From Leucobacter muris (GTDB taxonomy: Bacteria > Actinomycetota > Actinomycetes > Actinomycetales > Microbacteriaceae): a DNA stretch of 64,000 nt. Positions within the stretch are counted from its first letter, which is position 1. The number at the start of each line of letters is the position of its first letter. Below, piece by piece: positions 32,190 to 40,076 of this stretch. The position numbers and the translations under genes are program-made. Location of the stretch: assembly GCF_004028235.1 (NCBI RefSeq), contig NZ_CP035037.1:1550001-1614000 (forward strand), read 5' to 3'. Below the pieces are notes generated by a model. The model worked only from the letters and a program-made list of their open reading frames with translations. It did not search any database and had not been told where the DNA came from.

Positions 32190-32269
32190 CCTTCCATTCT
32201 CGCCCAGGCGCGGTGTCGTAGTCTGGAAGCGAGCGCACCGCCAGTGTGCGGGCGCCGAGGAGGTCGACC

Positions 32270-32824
32270 GTGAGCCAGCAACCCGTCGTCTACACCACCG
32301 AGAAGCGGCGGTTCCCGTGGTGGACGCTGCTCGTCACCGGCGTGCTCGTCGCGGCGGTCGGCGTGGGCTTCCTGGTGTGGCCGTTCTTCGCCGCGACCGG
32401 GATGCTGGTGGTGCTCTTCGGATCCGCGCTGATCGCCAACGGACTCGCCGTGCTCACCCGGTCGGCGGCGTCGCCAGCTGCGCTCATCGGGGGTATTGTG
32501 CTCATCGCCGCGGGCGTGCTCGCGATCGTGTTCTCCGACCTCACGGTGGGTGCGATCGTTGCGTTCGTGGGCGTCGGCCTCGTGGTCTTCGGCGTGCTCT
32601 GGATCGCGATCGGCGCCCGCTTCGCCGGGCGCGGCCCCGCGATCCTCGTACCCGGCGTACTGATCCTCGTCGGCGGCGTGGTCGCGCTCGCCTGGCCGGG
32701 CCTCGCACTCACGGTCGTCGCCGTGATCGGCGGCGTCTGCCTCGTGCTGCTCGGCGCGCTCATCATCTGGACCGCCAACCGGCTGCGCCGCCTCGACGTG
32801 TCGGCCACCACCATCGTGATGTGA
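32270..32824 (+). CDS. HdeD/DUF308-type six-helix membrane protein
   Basis: 184 residues. After a short cytosolic N-terminus (QQPVVYTTEKRRFPW) there are six evenly spaced hydrophobic helices: WTLLVTGVLVAAVGVGFLVWPF, AATGMLVVLFGSALIANGL, PAALIGGIVLIAAGVLAIVF and three more, with the Gly/Ala/Val-rich pattern of HdeD-like DUF308 proteins. The family is linked in enterobacteria to acid-stress tolerance; its role in actinobacteria is unknown. The GTG at 32270 is preceded by GAGGAGG. An upstream in-frame start near 32246 lacks a good ribosome site. Confidence 0.8.
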   Translation: MSQQPVVYTTEKRRFPWWTLLVTGVLVAAVGVGFLVWPFFAATGMLVVLFGSALIANGLAVLTRSAASPAALIGGIVLIAAGVLAIVFSDLTVGAIVAFVGVGLVVFGVLWIAIGARFAGRGPAILVPGVLILVGGVVALAWPGLALTVVAVIGGVCLVLLGALIIWTANRLRRLDVSATTIVM

Positions 32825-32921
32825 AGCGCGTCGCCCGTCGGGCGCCCAGAGCGGCGCAGAAGGACGGCGGCACCGCCCGATATAGTTGACGCTGTTCCCC
32901 CAATCCTCACGAGGTCGTCAC

Positions 32922-33698
32922 ATGACAAGCACCACCCGCGGTTCGCAGAAGGCGCGCGACACGCTCGACTTCCTTCGCGGCAAGATCTCCACCGGCGAGT
33001 GGGCGGTGGGCGACCTGATCCCCAAGGAGCCCGAACTCGTCGAGCTGATCGGCGTCGGCCGGTCGACCGTGCGCGAGGCGGTGCGCTCGCTCGCCGCCTT
33101 CGGCATGCTCGAGACCGTTCCCGGGGTCGGCACGTTCGTGCGATCACGCACCCCCGTGAGCTCGATCCTGTCCGAGTTCCTCGCCGATCACGACCTCGAG
33201 GAGGTGCTCGTCTACCGCAGGTCGCTCGAGATCGAAGCCGCCCAGCACGCCGCCGTGCACCGCACCGAGGAACAGCTCGCCGGCCTGCGCGAGGCGCATC
33301 GCCGAGTGCACGAGGGGCTGGTCGCGGGGGCCGCGCCGGAGGCACTCGACACCTGCAACCGCAGCACCGCCCCCGACGCATTCCACCGCCTCGTCGTCGA
33401 GGCGAGCGGCAGCAAGCTGCTGCTCGACCTCTACCTCGGCGTCATGTCGGTGCTCGAGGGTGCGAGCACCGAGGGGCGCGTGATCCTCGGCACCACCCTC
33501 GAGACGATGCACCGCGACCACGGCGCAGTGCTCGACGCGATCGCGGCCCGCGACGTGCGCGACGCCGCGCACTCGATGGCGCTGCACGTCGACCGCGACC
33601 TCGGTTTGCGCACCGACATGCTCGACTTCAGTGCGCAGACGGAGCGCGCGACCTCGCTCATCGACGCGGGCTACGACCCCGACCGCGCCCCGGCCTGA
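32922..33698 (+). CDS. GntR/FadR-family transcriptional regulator
   Basis: 258 residues. The N-terminal winged HTH (about 12-72) contains KARDTLDFLRGKISTGEWAVGDLIP, then LVELIGVGRSTVREAVRSLAAFGMLETVPGVGTFV, the classic GntR pattern. A C-terminal all-helical FCD domain (about 90-235) has ILSEFLADHDLEEVLVYRRSLEIEAAQHAA and FHRLVVEASGS, and His residues positioned to bind a metal and carboxylate ligand. ATG 32922 gives the family-typical N-terminus; a TTG at 32886 is unlikely. Such regulators usually respond to organic acids, but the target is not evident from neighbours. It is the last gene before the tRNA and island. Confidence 0.9.
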   Translation: MTSTTRGSQKARDTLDFLRGKISTGEWAVGDLIPKEPELVELIGVGRSTVREAVRSLAAFGMLETVPGVGTFVRSRTPVSSILSEFLADHDLEEVLVYRRSLEIEAAQHAAVHRTEEQLAGLREAHRRVHEGLVAGAAPEALDTCNRSTAPDAFHRLVVEASGSKLLLDLYLGVMSVLEGASTEGRVILGTTLETMHRDHGAVLDAIAARDVRDAAHSMALHVDRDLGLRTDMLDFSAQTERATSLIDAGYDPDRAPA

Positions 33699-33930
33699 GT
33701 GGGCTGCCGGGTCGCACTCGCAGTTCTCGCGGGCCGCGGTTCTCGTGGCACCGCCTTGGGTGAGGATGCCACATGCGCGAGGGCGTGGTGATACGGGCCA
33801 CGAGTGGTCGAAAAGCGCTCCGACCTTCGCGCGTCGCGGCATTTTTCGACCGTTCGCGGCGCCAGGCGTGCGTCCCCGACGCGTACGGGTGAGCCCGCGG
33901 AACGCCTCCACTAGGATGGAACGGTTGCCA

Positions 33931-34007
33931 GGGGCGTTAGCTCAGTCGGTTAGAGCAGCGGACTCATAATCCGTCGGTCGCGGGTTCAAGCCCCGCACGC
34001 CCTACCA
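33931..34007 (+). tRNA. tRNA with CAU anticodon (probably elongator tRNA-Met)
   Basis: A 77-nt cloverleaf with encoded CCA. The acceptor arms GGGGCGT and ACGCCCT pair (first pair G-U), the D-arm is AGCTCAGTCGGTTAGAGC, the anticodon loop CTCATAA lies in the stem GGACT/ATCC-type, and the T-arm is GCGGG-TTCAAGC-CCCGC. Anticodon CAU could mean elongator Met or, with lysidine, Ile2; the sequence resembles actinobacterial elongator Met. Its 3' 43 bases recur at 40266. Confidence 0.9.
33963..34005 (+). repeat. attL-like repeat (3' part of the tRNA gene)
   Basis: 43 bases identical to 40266-40308, running from the anticodon loop CTCATAA to the acceptor end ...CCCTAC. The copy here is part of the intact tRNA. 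The identity stops at 34006 (C here, T at 40309). Confidence 0.88.
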
Positions 34008-34155
34008 GTGTTTGCAAGGGATCGCGCGGTATCCGTCGAGCGGCGATTTGCAAGTTCCACTCCAGAACCCCTCCAAGGCGTTGGGCGCTGCACTGGACCC
34101 CGTGCCTCTTGGGCGAGGCGGAGCAGGAGGGCGTATTCATTTGCGCTGTGAGATG

Positions 34156-34758
34156 CTAGGAGGTCTTTGCTGCGGCTCGTCTTTGCAGTTCGACCGCCAT
34201 CGGTTCAATCACGGCAATGAGAGTCGAGGACACTTGATTGAACGGTTTCCCGGCCTCTAAGAGGCGAGTGGATGCGTGGACGACGGCGTTGATCATCTCA
34301 CCCATGGCCTCGGAATCCTCGACCCCCAGGACTTCAAGTGTGTGAATCAGTGGCTCCTGGATAGCGCGATGCATTCCGGCCGCTTGTTCGTTCAGGGCTT
34401 CTCCGGGCGAGAGGGCCGCGAGTGCGGAGCCGACGGCGTGTGCCCCTTCATGCACGAGACGGAGATTCTCGAGGGCATAGGCAACGAGTCGGCCACTTGG
34501 TTCGGGCTCAGCATCCATGGCATCAGTGATGCGTATCGTCCATCTGGGGAAGATGTCCTCTACCAGCGCCTGAAGCAATGCCTCCGTGGACTCGAAGTAA
34601 TGGTAAACACTCGACCTTGCCAGCCCTGCACGTTCAGCTACATCGCGCATGCTTCCGATCTCGCCAGTCTCCTCTAGGATCGCGTGTGCGACGTCGAGCA
34701 GCAGGCGCTCTTGATTTGCGCGGTGCTCAGCTACGGTGTTCGCAGTGATTCGTGGCAC
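34156..34758 (-). CDS. TetR/AcrR-family repressor
   Basis: 200 residues from GTG 34758. The N-terminal HTH is ERLLLDVAHAILEETGEIGSMRDVAERAGLARSSVYHYFESTEALLQALVEDIF, the TetR_N pattern with the recognition helix SSVYHYF. The C-terminal ligand-binding region (about 70-195) is helical and matches no specific subfamily that I recognise. It follows the ABC exporter genes on the same strand, 89 bases after the ATPase stop, so it is probably their repressor, responding to an exported compound. The sequence is AT-richer than the chromosome around it, in line with its place in the island. Confidence 0.88.
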   Translation of the reverse strand: MPRITANTVAEHRANQERLLLDVAHAILEETGEIGSMRDVAERAGLARSSVYHYFESTEALLQALVEDIFPRWTIRITDAMDAEPEPSGRLVAYALENLRLVHEGAHAVGSALAALSPGEALNEQAAGMHRAIQEPLIHTLEVLGVEDSEAMGEMINAVVHASTRLLEAGKPFNQVSSTLIAVIEPMAVELQRRAAAKTS

Positions 34759-34847
34759 AGTTCATCCTCCACTGGTCTCATTCCGTCGCCTGCTAATGAA
34801 CTTACCGTGAAGCTGACCTTTCGGGCGAGGTAGGAGGTCCGCGGAGT

Positions 34848-35555
34848 CTACGTTGTCGCTGGTTGGAATGTTCCGAGCCGGCCATCGACCATCTCTAGCA
34901 CGCGGTCGCAGTGTCCGAGCACTTCGTGGTCATGGGTGACCATCATGACGGCAACCCCATGGGTCTTGCTCTGTTCCGCGAGGAGGGCGACAACCTGTTG
35001 ACTTCGGGCACGGTCTAGTGCTGCCGTTGGCTCGTCGACCAGCAGTAGACCCGGACGGGTGACGAGAGCTCTGGCGATGCCAACACGCTGTCGCTCGCCT
35101 CCGGAGAGCTGACGAGGAAGATTCTTCGCCTTGTGTGCCATGTCAACCGCTTCCAGGAACGGCATCGGATCGAACGATGATGATCCGCCTGCGAGCCTGT
35201 TCATGAGACGCAGCTGGTCTGCAGAGTTGAGTGCGGGGATCAGATTGCCCGATTGAAACACGAAGCCGATGTTTCGCAGACGAAATTTGGCCATCTTTCC
35301 CTGAGAGCCAGCCATCTCCGTGAGCTCCTGGTCGAGCACGCGAACCGAACCGCTGTCAGGTGACTGCAGTGCACCCGCCACGGCAAGCAGGGTCGACTTT
35401 CCGGCCCCAGATGGGCCCACCACGCCCACGAACTCGCTGCGCGCGATCTCAAGGCTCACTGAGTCCAGCGGCCGCACCCTACTATCGCCGTCACCGAGTT
35501 CGAGGGTGACATTCTCAAACCGAAGTATCGTTTCCAGGTTGTGTGCAAATGACAT
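34848..35555 (-). CDS. ABC exporter ATP-binding protein (MacB/LolD-type)
   Basis: 235 residues. Walker A GPSGAGKST is near residue 47, the Q-loop is in IGFVFQSGNLIPALN, the signature is LSGGERQR, Walker B is LLLVDEPTAALDR and the switch His is in MVTHDHEVLGHCDR. This is the LolD/MacB/FtsE class, which works with FtsX-type permeases to move lipophilic molecules, peptides or drugs. The ATG at 35555 overlaps the permease TAA by one base, so the two are translationally coupled. It is probably controlled by the TetR gene downstream. It lies within the tRNA island and was probably acquired by transfer. Confidence 0.92.
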   Translation of the reverse strand: MSFAHNLETILRFENVTLELGDGDSRVRPLDSVSLEIARSEFVGVVGPSGAGKSTLLAVAGALQSPDSGSVRVLDQELTEMAGSQGKMAKFRLRNIGFVFQSGNLIPALNSADQLRLMNRLAGGSSSFDPMPFLEAVDMAHKAKNLPRQLSGGERQRVGIARALVTRPGLLLVDEPTAALDRARSQQVVALLAEQSKTHGVAVMMVTHDHEVLGHCDRVLEMVDGRLGTFQPATT

Positions 35556-36697
35556 TAGCGCTGCCCTCCCAAGGCGGAGATGGGTTCGATTCGCGTGATG
35601 CGGAGGACCGCAACCGCAGCCCCAACGAGACCCAGAGCGATTGTGATCAAGGAGGCCGTGAGGACGGGTGCGGGCTCAAGAGCGAAGGGCATGCCTTCAG
35701 GCATTATGGAGCCCAGCCCGACACCAGCGGCAACTCCGATTGCTGTGAATGCGACCAACAGAATCGCGGCTTGGGTCAGCGAGTCCCGAAGCAAGTAGCG
35801 ACCCGAGGCGCCGACAGCTCGGAGAACCGCGAGCTCATGCTGCCGCTGAATCGTCCAGACCGTGAAGAAGGCGCCGACCACGAGAGCGCTGATCGCGTAG
35901 AGGAACATCTGAATCATGCTGAGCGTCAGTGTCTCTGCCTCGTATCCAGGAGACGAGTTGAAAGACTCCTTCAGTGTCACGGCTGTGGTCTCCGCCTGAC
36001 GATCGCCTGCGGCGAGATCGAGCTCTTCTGCATCGCTCGCTTGGATTGCGACCACGCTCGCGACATCGAAATCGAGCGCATCGACTTGGTCCTGCGTCGG
36101 AACGCCGGGTTGTGCAGCACCGGAGGCGATCAGCCGCCAGGTATCAATATTGAGATAGGCCATGTCGACGTGACCGAACGTCGACTGCCCCTCAGTAAAG
36201 CCGACAACCTCAAGTTCAGTGTCGAGCCGATCAAGGGTGATGATGCTGCCAACTTCTAGTCCGTCGCTCTTCGCCGTCTCGGATACCACGATGCCCCCAA
36301 GACCCGAGATGGTCGACCCCTCGGATACCTTCGGGCTCAGGAACGAATCAGGGACGATTCCAAAAAGCGAGAGATCGATCTGAGTGCCGTCTTCTGTCGT
36401 GGCATTCGTCATTCCCGCACCGACCGGCGTCGCTGCCCCCACGCCAGGGAACGACTCCCAGATCTCGAGCTGCGACTCCTCGACGACTGAGCGCGAAAAA
36501 GCGTTGTCGGTCTTCGTGCCCTCGTCAAACGCAAACGCGGTGACCGGCAGCGACTTCAGACCAGACACCCCGTCGTTGACCAAGCCAGATGAGAGACCCG
36601 AGAGCAGAACGATCAGCAGTGCGACGAGCGAGACGACTGCACCCATCAGGCCGAATCGTCCGCGCGCAAACTTCAGTTCGCGGATCGCTAGAAACAT
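35555..36697 (-). CDS. FtsX/MacB-type ABC transporter permease
   Basis: 380 residues. One N-terminal transmembrane helix (about 18-40, LMGAVVSLVALLIVLLSGLSSGL) is followed by a large extracytoplasmic domain (about 45-250), then three C-terminal helices: MFLYAISALVVGAFFTVWTIQRQHELAVLRAVGA, LTQAAILLVAFTAIGVAAGVGLG and VLTASLITIALGLVGAAVAVLRI. The RQHELAVLRAVGAS coupling motif is the FtsX signature. It works with the ATPase gene that begins at its stop codon. The substrate is unknown. Its promoter region has four regularly spaced GTCRA repeats. Confidence 0.9.
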   Translation of the reverse strand: MFLAIRELKFARGRFGLMGAVVSLVALLIVLLSGLSSGLVNDGVSGLKSLPVTAFAFDEGTKTDNAFSRSVVEESQLEIWESFPGVGAATPVGAGMTNATTEDGTQIDLSLFGIVPDSFLSPKVSEGSTISGLGGIVVSETAKSDGLEVGSIITLDRLDTELEVVGFTEGQSTFGHVDMAYLNIDTWRLIASGAAQPGVPTQDQVDALDFDVASVVAIQASDAEELDLAAGDRQAETTAVTLKESFNSSPGYEAETLTLSMIQMFLYAISALVVGAFFTVWTIQRQHELAVLRAVGASGRYLLRDSLTQAAILLVAFTAIGVAAGVGLGSIMPEGMPFALEPAPVLTASLITIALGLVGAAVAVLRITRIEPISALGGQR

Positions 36698-36721
36698 GTC
36701 TCCCTCTCCTGCCAGCTCTTT

Positions 36722-36761
36722 GTCGACTCTGCGTCAACAAACATGTCAACGCTATGTCGAT
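36722..36761. promoter_or_regulatory. Four phased GTC(G/A)A repeats in the exporter promoter
   Basis: GTCGAC at 36722, GTCAAC at 36733, GTCAAC at 36745 and GTCGAT at 36756 repeat at steps of 11, 12 and 11 bases, one DNA turn. They lie 25-64 bases upstream of the permease ATG, which is read leftward, where the reverse strand shows TTGAC-type -35 sequences. They may bind a regulator on one DNA face; whether this is the TetR protein is unknown. Confidence 0.45.
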
Positions 36762-36843
36762 AACCCTGATAGCGGCCTGTGAGAATCCGCGACCGTTAGC
36801 CGACAGGAGGTGGAGGCTTTAGCGTTCCGGTTAGGTTGAAGTC

Positions 36844-37153
36844 ATGGACCTACTTCACGCTTCACTCGTCTTCCTGCACATTCTCGGCGCAGCCGCACTC
36901 CTGGGCGGATGGCTCGCCACGTTCAAGACTCCGACCGTCGGCCTCTTCCAGTTCGCCGGCGCATGGGTGCAACTCGTTACCGGCGTTCTGCTCGTCGGAG
37001 TGAACGAGATGGGTGGCGGAGGAGTGAATCACGTAAAGATCGCAGTTAAACTTGTTGTTCTCGTCGTAATCCTTGCCATGGCATGGACAGGGCGCCGGAA
37101 GGTCAAGAAGAATGAGCCAGTTCCGGTCGGTGTTGCCCACGCGGTTGGCGGAC
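36844..37153 (+). pseudogene. Membrane protein gene cut by an IS3 element
   Basis: From ATG 36844 the frame encodes LLHASLVFLHILGAAALLGGWLA, QFAGAWVQLVTGVLLVGVNE and VKIAVKLVVLVVILAMAWTG, three hydrophobic helices of a small four-helix membrane protein, ending in a basic loop and AVGGL. At 37154 the IS3 inverted repeat begins, and the frame then reads nonsense IS sequence to 37230. A C-terminal fourth helix is expected but is missing on this side. The bases after the element (38463 onward) do not give a clear continuation. The original function is unknown; the family has no assigned role that I can state. Confidence 0.7.
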
Positions 37154-37190
37154 TGAATTGGCCTGGTTTGAGTTCCGACCGGTTTTCCTG

Positions 37191-38102
37191 TCAACCTGTC
37201 GGTGACAGAAGTTCCTCGGCCTCAGCATAGTAGGCCTGCTCGACCTCGATCGGGGTACGCATATCGAGCTCCCCGTGAAGGCGCTCATGGTTCCACCACC
37301 ACACGTATTCGAGGGTCGCGAGTTCGACCTGCTCAACCGTCCGCCAGGGGCCCTGCTGTCGGATCAGTTCGGTCTTGTAGAGGTTGTTGACCGCCTCAGC
37401 CATGGCATTGTCAAAACTGTCGCCGACCGTCCCGGTCGAGGGCACTGCTCCGAGTTCCGCAATGCGATCCGTATAGACCATGGCGGTGTAATTCGACCCG
37501 TGATCGGCGTGATGGATCAGGCCATCGAGCCTGCCGCCCGATTGCCACGCAGCCATATCGAGTGCCTGCATCGGCAGAACCTCAGATTTCAGCGTCGCAG
37601 CGACATTCCAGCCCACGATTCTGCGCGAGTACACGTCAGTGACGAACGCGACATAGGCGAACCCAGACCAGGTGGCGACGTAGGTCACGTCGCACACCCA
37701 GAGCTTGCGCGGCCCGTCAGCGGCGAATCTCCGGTTGACGAGATCGGCAGGCAGTGCCGCCGTTTTGTTAGGGCGTGTGGTGAACACGCGCTTTGATTTC
37801 CGTACCCCGCGCACGCCGGCGAGCCGCATCAGACGCTCGGTCTGGTCGCGGCCGATCTTCCACCCCTCACGCTTCAGCAGGGCATGCATCTTCCGGCGCC
37901 CGTACACGCCATAGTGCTTCGCGTGGAGCCGCCGGATCTCAGGGAGGAGCAACTCGTCGCGCAGCTGCCTGGCTGAGGCCGACCGGGCTTTCGCGGCCCG
38001 GTATCCGCGGGAGGTGAGGAACCCACGAACTGCCGCACGCAGCGTACGACAGAGGAACTCGACCCCGAAACGATCACGGTACTCGTCGATGAATCTGATC
38101 AT
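37191..38102 (-). CDS. IS3-family transposase OrfB
   Basis: 303 residues. An N-terminal HTH_21-like part (LPEIRRLHAKHYGVYGRRKMHALLKREGWKIGRDQTERLMR) is followed by the rve catalytic core: first Asp in LWVCDVTYVATWSGF, second in LIHHADHGSNYTA and Glu in FDNAMAEAVNNLYKTEL, an intact DDE triad. The C-terminus ends WWWNHERLHGEL...PIEVEQAYY. The ATG at 38102 overlaps the OrfA stop. In this family OrfB is often made as an OrfAB fusion by -1 frameshifting. It appears functional. Confidence 0.92.
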   Translation of the reverse strand: MIRFIDEYRDRFGVEFLCRTLRAAVRGFLTSRGYRAAKARSASARQLRDELLLPEIRRLHAKHYGVYGRRKMHALLKREGWKIGRDQTERLMRLAGVRGVRKSKRVFTTRPNKTAALPADLVNRRFAADGPRKLWVCDVTYVATWSGFAYVAFVTDVYSRRIVGWNVAATLKSEVLPMQALDMAAWQSGGRLDGLIHHADHGSNYTAMVYTDRIAELGAVPSTGTVGDSFDNAMAEAVNNLYKTELIRQQGPWRTVEQVELATLEYVWWWNHERLHGELDMRTPIEVEQAYYAEAEELLSPTG

Positions 38103-38413
38103 TTCGTTCGTGGCCGGTCGAGTTCCTTCGCGAAAAACACGCTCGCGGCTTTGAGTACCTCGTTGGCCTTACGGAGCTCGCTCACCTCGCGGCGTAACCG
38201 CCGGTTCTCCTGGGCCATATCGATCGAGGTGCCAGGCTTCGCGCCGGTATCGATGTCGTAGCGGCGCTGCCACACGCGCAGCGTCTCCGGGCTCACTCCG
38301 AGGAGCCCACCGACGTGTCGGCAGGCCGCGGTCAGCGACTCGTGCTCGGGACGGGCTTCGGCGAGCATCCGAAGTGCGCGCTGGCGAAGTTCAGGGTCAT
38401 ATTTGCTTGGCAT
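38099..38413 (-). CDS. IS3-family transposase OrfA
   Basis: 104 residues from ATG 38413 (MPSKYDPELRQRALRM). This is the transposase_8 type: an HTH region LTAACRHVGGLLGVSPETLRVWQRRYDID and a C-terminal leucine-zipper-like coil QENRRLRREVSELRKANEVLKAASVFFAKELD used for multimerisation and fusion to OrfB. The frame is open further upstream through the inverted repeat to 38473, but the conserved start is at 38413. It overlaps OrfB by four bases. Confidence 0.9.
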   Translation of the reverse strand: MPSKYDPELRQRALRMLAEARPEHESLTAACRHVGGLLGVSPETLRVWQRRYDIDTGAKPGTSIDMAQENRRLRREVSELRKANEVLKAASVFFAKELDRPRTK

Positions 38414-38616
38414 CGTAGTTCCATCCTTGTATAAAGATCGGAACTCAAACCAGGCCAATTCAAACAGATTCATGAGGCGCTATGTCGGAATAACCGTTTG
38501 GGTATTTAATCCTCAAGATCGCGAATGTGGACATTCGAAGTTTTGAACGTCCACATTCGGAGTGTCGAGCGCATGCGCCCGCGAACATTAAGCTTCAGCA
38601 GTCAGATGGGTGAAAT

Positions 38617-39357
38617 CTAGTAGACGTCAAACGCAAGGATCTGCGGGGCTTCTTCAGAGCCCGTCACGGTGCACTCCATCACCACGCCTTCGATCTTCGT
38701 GCCGTACTCATTCTTCGGTGTGATCTCGGCTTTGATGAACCAGACATCATTCTCGAGTCGTTCCGCAATAGTCCCCGTGAACCAGTGAACTTTTACTCCG
38801 TAGGGAAATGCTTCGCGAGCCGTGTTCTCGCACGCCACCTCAGCCATGCCAGAAGTCATCCCACCTGACGTTGCTTCTGCTGCTGGAAGCGGGGTGGGGG
38901 TACTAGGTTTGGGCTTCCCCTCTGGCTTCGGAAGTTCTTGCTCCTTCTTCTCGGGCTTCGGCTTCGAAGTTGCCTCTGGTGTTTTCTGAGTCGGCGTCGG
39001 CGTGGGCTCCGGCTCCGCGGACGGTGAGGGCTCGGCAGCGGTCTGCTCCGTCCTCGGTCCGGTTGCGACAGCGTCCCAGTCGGTAACGGCAAGCGCGAAG
39101 ACGGTCAAGGCGATCGAGGTGAGAGCAGCCACACCACCCAGAGCGATGCCGGTGATACTGAGTGCTTTCGGTTGCTTCTTATGAAGCGCGACCACGCCGA
39201 GAATGATCGCAGTAGCTCCCGCGGCCAGTCCAAAGAAGGGCGTCCAGCCGATCAAGAAGGCGGCGCTACCGACTGCGAGCGCAGCTATCGCAAGGCCTCT
39301 ACTTGGCACGCCTCGCGCCTCTCGACCCGGTCGGGCGAGTTCACTTTCGTTGTTCAT
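38617..39357 (-). CDS. DUF4190-type membrane protein with Pro-rich linker and extracytoplasmic domain
   Basis: 246 residues. An N-terminal cytosolic segment precedes two long hydrophobic helices (about 22-58 and 66-90: LAIAALAVGSAAFLIGW, FFGLAAGATAIILGVVAL, ALSITGIALGGVAALTSIALTVFALAV), the DUF4190 pattern. A Thr/Pro/Glu/Lys-rich linker follows (about 102-165), then an approximately 80-residue domain (MAEVACENTAREAFPYGVKVHWFTG ... VMECTVTGS) with a pair of Cys that could form a disulfide outside the cell. No function is known. It is part of the tRNA island. Confidence 0.78.
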   Translation of the reverse strand: MNNESELARPGREARGVPSRGLAIAALAVGSAAFLIGWTPFFGLAAGATAIILGVVALHKKQPKALSITGIALGGVAALTSIALTVFALAVTDWDAVATGPRTEQTAAEPSPSAEPEPTPTPTQKTPEATSKPKPEKKEQELPKPEGKPKPSTPTPLPAAEATSGGMTSGMAEVACENTAREAFPYGVKVHWFTGTIAERLENDVWFIKAEITPKNEYGTKIEGVVMECTVTGSEEAPQILAFDVY

Positions 39358-39400
39358 GCGAGCATCCTCAGAACCGAGGGATCCTCCGAGGGGGCGGCGA

Positions 39401-39727
39401 TCATTTCTTCCATCCCAAGAATTCGCGTTCGTCTGCTGTCGTCTGGGGGCGGGTAAACACGTAGACGTCTCCGCGCAGCATTCTTCGAGGGGTCGCGCTT
39501 TGGATTTCCCAACCTTGCGCCGTCAACTTCTGCAGACGCTTGCGGCCACCGCGGTCCTGGGCGATGATTCGCTCGGTGTAGACCTCCGGAGGACGCCGTG
39601 AGAGCTGCGTCATGAGATTCTCGCGAAGAAGGTACCAAGTGTTCTGCGGGTCCGTGGACGCATAGACCACCTCTGCTGAATGTGGATGGCCTCCGAATAG
39701 GTTTGTGACCGGCTTTACTGTACTCAC
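39401..39727 (-). CDS. Hypothetical protein in the island
   Basis: 108 residues, not recognised. It begins MSTVKPVTNLFGGHPHSAEVVYASTD and ends RPQTTADEREFLGWKK. It has a mixed hydrophilic composition with several Arg/Lys, no signal peptide and no membrane helix, and could be a small DNA-associated or phage-like protein. The upstream region and start (ATG 39727) are plausible, with GAGGAGCTATTTG-type sequence before it. It is separated by 43 bases from the DUF4190 gene on the same strand. Confidence 0.55.
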   Translation of the reverse strand: MSTVKPVTNLFGGHPHSAEVVYASTDPQNTWYLLRENLMTQLSRRPPEVYTERIIAQDRGGRKRLQKLTAQGWEIQSATPRRMLRGDVYVFTRPQTTADEREFLGWKK

Positions 39728-39827
39728 AAATAGCTCCTCAGGTTAACGATGCCGTCAGGATGACCTTCCTGTAATGCTACTTATAAGTATGTAGATTCAA
39801 AAGTAGCGCACCGAGAGTCTAGGAACT

Positions 39828-40076
39828 GTGGAAGGTGAGTTGCAGAAGGTTGTTGGGCGCAACCTGCGGCTCTATCGGTCATTCCGAGGCGTGAGCCAGG
39901 AGGCTTTCGCAGAACGTCTTGGTGTGCACCGAACATACATGGGTGCAATAGAGCGTGGAGAACGCAATCTTTCTCTCCGGAGCCTAGAGCGTCTGGCGGA
40001 AACTCTCGATCTCGATCCACTTGAGCTTCTGACGGAACTTCGGGACCAAGATAGTGCGCCGGACGGCAAGCAGTGA
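39828..40076 (+). CDS. Small XRE-family regulator in the island
   Basis: 82 residues from GTG 39828. One Cro/C1-type HTH domain: VVGRNLRLYRSFRGVSQEAFAERLGVHRTYMGAIERGERNLSLRSLERLAETLDLDPLELL, with the recognition helix around RTYMGAIERG. The HRTYMGAIERG pattern is shared with controller-type regulators of restriction-modification systems, but no such genes are nearby. It is divergent from the unknown gene ending at 39727 and is the last gene before the right island boundary. Confidence 0.82.
   Translation: MEGELQKVVGRNLRLYRSFRGVSQEAFAERLGVHRTYMGAIERGERNLSLRSLERLAETLDLDPLELLTELRDQDSAPDGKQ

Larger units (their letters stand above)
37154..38462. mobile_element. IS3-family insertion sequence, about 1.3 kb
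   Basis: The ends are 25-bp inverted repeats at 37154-37178 and 38438-38462 (TGAATTGGCCTGG... and its complement), beginning TG and ending CA as IS3 elements do. Inside are orfA and orfB on the minus strand. The flanking bases are GAC on the left and AAC on the right, so no exact target duplication remains. It interrupts the membrane gene starting at 36844. Confidence 0.9.

Noticed and set aside
39828..40076. Controller protein of a restriction-modification system
   Set aside because: The HTH resembles such controllers, but no methylase or nuclease gene is in the island or next to it.
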